This document shows positions 61,340 to 64,000 of a stretch of DNA of 64,000 bases, piece after piece. The notes under the pieces are model-generated. The model saw only the letters and a list, made by a program, of their open reading frames with translations. It was not told where the DNA came from and searched no databases. How positions within the stretch are numbered: the stretch's first letter is position 1; each line of letters begins with the position of its first letter. The translations under genes were made by a program, and so were the position numbers. This DNA is from Daejeonella sp. (GTDB lineage Bacteria; Bacteroidota; Bacteroidia; Sphingobacteriales; Sphingobacteriaceae): the NCBI RefSeq assembly GCF_030695525.1, contig NZ_JAUYSS010000068.1, forward strand, positions 32,744 through 96,743. The letters run 5' to 3'.

Positions 61340-62389
61340 TTAGATGATCAGCATGGCATCGCCGTAGCTATAGAAACGATATTTCTCTTTTACAGCCACT
61401 TCATAGGCCTTCATTACATGTTCGTAACCTCCAAATGCTGCAACCATCATCAATAAAGTTGATTCAGGGGTGTGAAAGTTTGTGATCATGCAATTGGCAA
61501 TACTAAACTCATAAGGTGGGAAAATGAACTTACTTGTCCAGTCGTTTGCCGCTTTTAATTCTCTTCCAGCAGAAACTGCAGATTCTATAGCACGCATTGA
61601 AGTAGTACCAACAGCACATACTTTACGTTTTTCGAATATCGCTTTATTAACAAGGTCAGCATCTTTTTGTGTGATGATGAATTGCTCAGAATCCATTTTG
61701 TGTTTGGTCAAATCTTCGACCTCCACAGACCTGAAGGTTCCAAGCCCGACATGCAATGTAACTTCTGCGAAATCTATTCCTTTCAGTTCCAAACGTTTCA
61801 TCAATTCGCGACTGAAATGCAAACCTGCAGTTGGAGCCGCCACAGCACCTTCATTTTTCGCAAAAATTGTCTGGTAGCGTTCTTTATCTTCGGGAGTTGC
61901 CTTTCGTTTGATGTATTTTGGAAGAGGTGTTTCACCAAGGATTTCGATATTTTTTCGAAACTCTTCATCAGTGCCATCGAATAAGAATCGGATTGTTCTA
62001 CCCCGGGAGGTGGTATTATCTACTACTTCTGCAACAAGTAAATCATCATCGCCAAAATATAATTTATTACCTACTCTGATTTTACGGGCTGGATCCACTA
62101 AAACATCCCAAAGGCGTAATTCGCGGTTTAATTCACGAAGCAAAAAAACTTCAATTGTAGCACCTGTTTTTTCTTTATTTCCATATAAACGAGCCGGAAA
62201 TACCTTAGTATTATTTATGATCATCACATCCTTCTCGTCAAAATACCCTAAAACATCTTTAAATATTTTATGTTCGATTGCTCCGGTTTTCCTGTCTAAG
62301 ACCATCAGACGGGCTTCATCACGATTTTCTACAGGGTTATGGGCGATTAAAGAATCAGGTAAATCAAATTTGAACTGCGATAATTTCAT
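61340..62389 (-). CDS. queA: S-adenosylmethionine:tRNA ribosyltransferase-isomerase
   Basis: Transfers and isomerises the ribosyl group of SAM to make epoxyqueuosine in tRNA wobble positions. The 349-residue protein has [30 protein letters not shown] at the start, [15 protein letters not shown] and [20 protein letters not shown]. No other queuosine genes are near. The -7 box lies about 27 bp upstream. Confidence 0.95.
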   Translation of the reverse strand: MKLSQFKFDLPDSLIAHNPVENRDEARLMVLDRKTGAIEHKIFKDVLGYFDEKDVMIINNTKVFPARLYGNKEKTGATIEVFLLRELNRELRLWDVLVDPARKIRVGNKLYFGDDDLLVAEVVDNTTSRGRTIRFLFDGTDEEFRKNIEILGETPLPKYIKRKATPEDKERYQTIFAKNEGAVAAPTAGLHFSRELMKRLELKGIDFAEVTLHVGLGTFRSVEVEDLTKHKMDSEQFIITQKDADLVNKAIFEKRKVCAVGTTSMRAIESAVSAGRELKAANDWTSKFIFPPYEFSIANCMITNFHTPESTLLMMVAAFGGYEHVMKAYEVAVKEKYRFYSYGDAMLII

Positions 62390-62415
62390 AATGATGTATA
62401 ATGGATTTAAGGGCG

Positions 62416-62423
62416 CAAATTTA
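62416..62423 (-). promoter_or_regulatory. -7 box of queA
   Basis: Minus-strand TAAATTTG, exact TAnnTTTG; ends 26 bp before the ATG. No -33 TTG at normal distance. Confidence 0.35.
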
Positions 62424-62542
62424 GCAAAATAAAACTACAAATCTTAATGCTTAGTTTGTAGTTTTCCCCATGAAATTTTATTATCTGACAAAATCATAGC
62501 AGAGCTGTAACGTTTTTAATTAAATTTGGTCTAAACTGGAAT

Positions 62543-63790
62543 ATGATATTTCTCAAACTTTTAAAGGAGAGCTTCTTGTTTGCTTATGAAGCACTTCGTC
62601 AGAATAAGCTTAGAACAATCTTGTCATTGTTAGGAATAACGATTGGTATCATGACTATTATAGGCGTTTTTTCGGCAGTTGATACCCTTCGCAACAATAT
62701 TCAGAGCAGTGTCGAAAAGTTGGGAAGTAATACTATCTATATTCAAAAATGGCCCTGGGTTGGTGGACCCGATTTTCCATGGTGGAAATACATCAGCAGA
62801 CCTCAGCCCAGCCTACGTGATTTTGATAAGCTGAATGAACGTTTGATGAATGCCGAGGGAATTGCTTTTCAAATAAGTGTTGGAAATCGTACTATCAAGT
62901 ATAAAAATAATAGTATTGAGGGTGCTGAAATTGCTGCCGCATCTCATGATTACTATAAAGTATGGAAATTTGATTTTGAATCAGGAAGATATTTTACGGA
63001 TGCCGAATCAAAAAGTGGAAGACCTATAGCAATAATCGGCTATTCCATTGCTGATGGCCTATTCCCAAATCAGGATCCAATAGGAAAGGTCATAACGGTA
63101 TTTGGAAGAAAAGTGACCATCATAGGGGTTTTTACAGAAGAGGGTGAAGATATGCTTGGAATCTCAGCTGATAAAACCGTTTTAATCCCTTTGAATTTTG
63201 CAAAGGGTGTAATAAAAGTTGAAGATGAACGCTATGGTCCCCAAATTACTGTAAAAGGCAGGGAAAATATTTCTGTTAATGAACTTGAAAGTGAATTGAA
63301 AGGTACCATGCGGTCCATACACCGGCTTTCTCCTGCTGATGATGACGATTTCTCACTCAATAAAACAACCATTTTAACCGCTCAGCTTGATCAGCTTTTC
63401 GGAATTATAGATTTTGCAGGAGCATTTATCGGAGGATTCTCAATTCTGGTTGGTGGATTTGGAATAGCCAATATCATGTTTGTTTCTGTAAAGGAGCGTA
63501 CCAATATAATCGGAATTCAGAAATCACTGGGAGCTAAGAATTATTTTATTATGCTTCAGTTCCTGATTGAATCAGTCCTTTTATGTCTGATGGGGGGCTT
63601 TATAGGCCTAATCATCGTTTTTATTCTTGCATTCGTATCTAAAACTTTCTTTGACCTGAAGATTGTTGTAGATATCGGTAAGATTATTCTTACGATCGGC
63701 CTTTCGACAGCTATTGGGTTAATCTCCGGGTTTATACCAGCATACAATGCTTCAAGGCTTGATCCGGTTGAGGCGATAAGGAGTAAGTAA
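62543..63790 (+). CDS. MacB/FtsX-type ABC transporter permease
   Basis: A 415-residue permease with one N-terminal membrane helix (about 20-45), a large periplasmic MacB-PCD domain (50-280) and three C-terminal helices (about 285-410). Seen features are LRTILSLLGITIGIMTIIGVF at the start, FGIANIMFVSVKERTNIIGIQKSLGAK and the ending FIPAYNASRLDPVEAIRSK, all standard for the family. It may pair with the ATPase at 58489-59250. No outer membrane or adaptor partner is adjacent. Confidence 0.93.
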   Translation: MIFLKLLKESFLFAYEALRQNKLRTILSLLGITIGIMTIIGVFSAVDTLRNNIQSSVEKLGSNTIYIQKWPWVGGPDFPWWKYISRPQPSLRDFDKLNERLMNAEGIAFQISVGNRTIKYKNNSIEGAEIAAASHDYYKVWKFDFESGRYFTDAESKSGRPIAIIGYSIADGLFPNQDPIGKVITVFGRKVTIIGVFTEEGEDMLGISADKTVLIPLNFAKGVIKVEDERYGPQITVKGRENISVNELESELKGTMRSIHRLSPADDDDFSLNKTTILTAQLDQLFGIIDFAGAFIGGFSILVGGFGIANIMFVSVKERTNIIGIQKSLGAKNYFIMLQFLIESVLLCLMGGFIGLIIVFILAFVSKTFFDLKIVVDIGKIILTIGLSTAIGLISGFIPAYNASRLDPVEAIRSK

Positions 63791-64000
63791 TTCTTAATTA
63801 GTTGAGAATTGAGAGTGGAGAATCATTGCTGTCCGGTTAAATTCTGTACCGGGCATAATATCTCGATAAAGGTTTAACAGACTCACATTCTAGCTAATTT
63901 CAAAATAAGAGGCCCCCTCTCAACCTTTCCTCCCTCCATTGCCGGGGGGCGAATTCGTTATTCACCAGTTTTTGATGTTTTTAAAGGTGTTCATGCTTTT
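63791..64000. other. Gene-free right end with repeat copy
   Basis: Begins with a copy of the 16-mer AATTGAGAGTGGAGAA (63807-63822) shared with 39826-39841. It also holds a CCGG-bounded segment (GTCCGGTTAA near 63831 and ACCGGG near 63849) and a GC-rich patch with GCCCCC (63912-63917) and GGGGGGC (63944-63950). No gene, and the structure continues beyond the window. Confidence 0.5.

Noticed and set aside
1..64000. CRISPR arrays, tRNA or rRNA genes, and intact transposases
   Set aside because: Looked for evenly spaced repeats, GGTTCRA-type T-arms and transposase motifs in the spacers; none was found.

Overview
The window is 64 kb of AT-rich chromosomal DNA from a member of the Bacteroidota. 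Three things support this: almost no Shine-Dalgarno sequences, many upstream -7 boxes of the TAnnTTTG type (some with a TTG about 19-21 bp further up), and a gene set typical of that phylum (Na+-NQR, AsnS, GCDH-type acyl-CoA dehydrogenase, DUF2795, PpnP, EnvC-like protein, a sphingomyelin-synthase-like PAP2_C protein). I cannot resolve the genus. No rRNA, tRNA, CRISPR array, phage or intact transposon was seen. It is mostly housekeeping DNA with a few accessory genes.

Layout. 0.1-4.4 kb: cytochrome c, DinB-like and DUF389 proteins, a small membrane protein and YitT. 4.4-8.4 kb: a tryptophan operon, trpD-trpF-trpB-trpA, without trpE, trpG or trpC. It is preceded by a classical attenuator: a 26-codon leader peptide with three consecutive Trp codons, a candidate antiterminator and an intrinsic terminator. 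8.6-19.2 kb: a sodium block with NhaD, a small NqrM-like protein, ApbE, the six-gene nqrABCDEF operon, a CBS protein and NhaA. 19.3-24.4 kb: YrdC/YciO, AsnS, SCO1 plus cytochrome c, and a phosphohexomutase. 24.7-27.2 kb: lysC-lysA. 27.3-32 kb: a sialidase-like gene broken by an amber codon, glutaryl-CoA-type dehydrogenase, a secreted 28-residue repeat protein and small genes.

31.7-44.8 kb: sensor histidine kinase, M48 protease, DUF1080 protein, FolB, GlcD-like oxidase, thioesterase, Hsp20, a large conserved protein of unknown role, YajQ, an H1-like basic protein, the ppk-ppx pair and a PAP2_C protein. 45-51.3 kb: EnvC-like factor, MFS transporter, DUF3820, a DnaQ/GIY-YIG fusion, a tail-anchored small protein, PpnP and a glycosyltransferase. 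51.4-57.3 kb, minus strand: cysE-cysM, pentapeptide protein, serine hydrolase, KdsB, deoxynucleoside kinase, TrpS. 57.3-63.8 kb: PlsC, GatC, ABC ATPase, cobalamin adenosyltransferase, DUF2795, a 51-residue membrane protein, IspD, QueA and a MacB-like permease.

The best leads are the trp attenuator, two near-promoter perfect inverted repeats (upstream of the histidine kinase and of the DnaQ/GIY-YIG gene), the amber-interrupted sialidase, the 28-residue repeat protein, and small dispersed palindromes between genes. All functional assignments rest on reading the sequence and recalling families; no searches were run.
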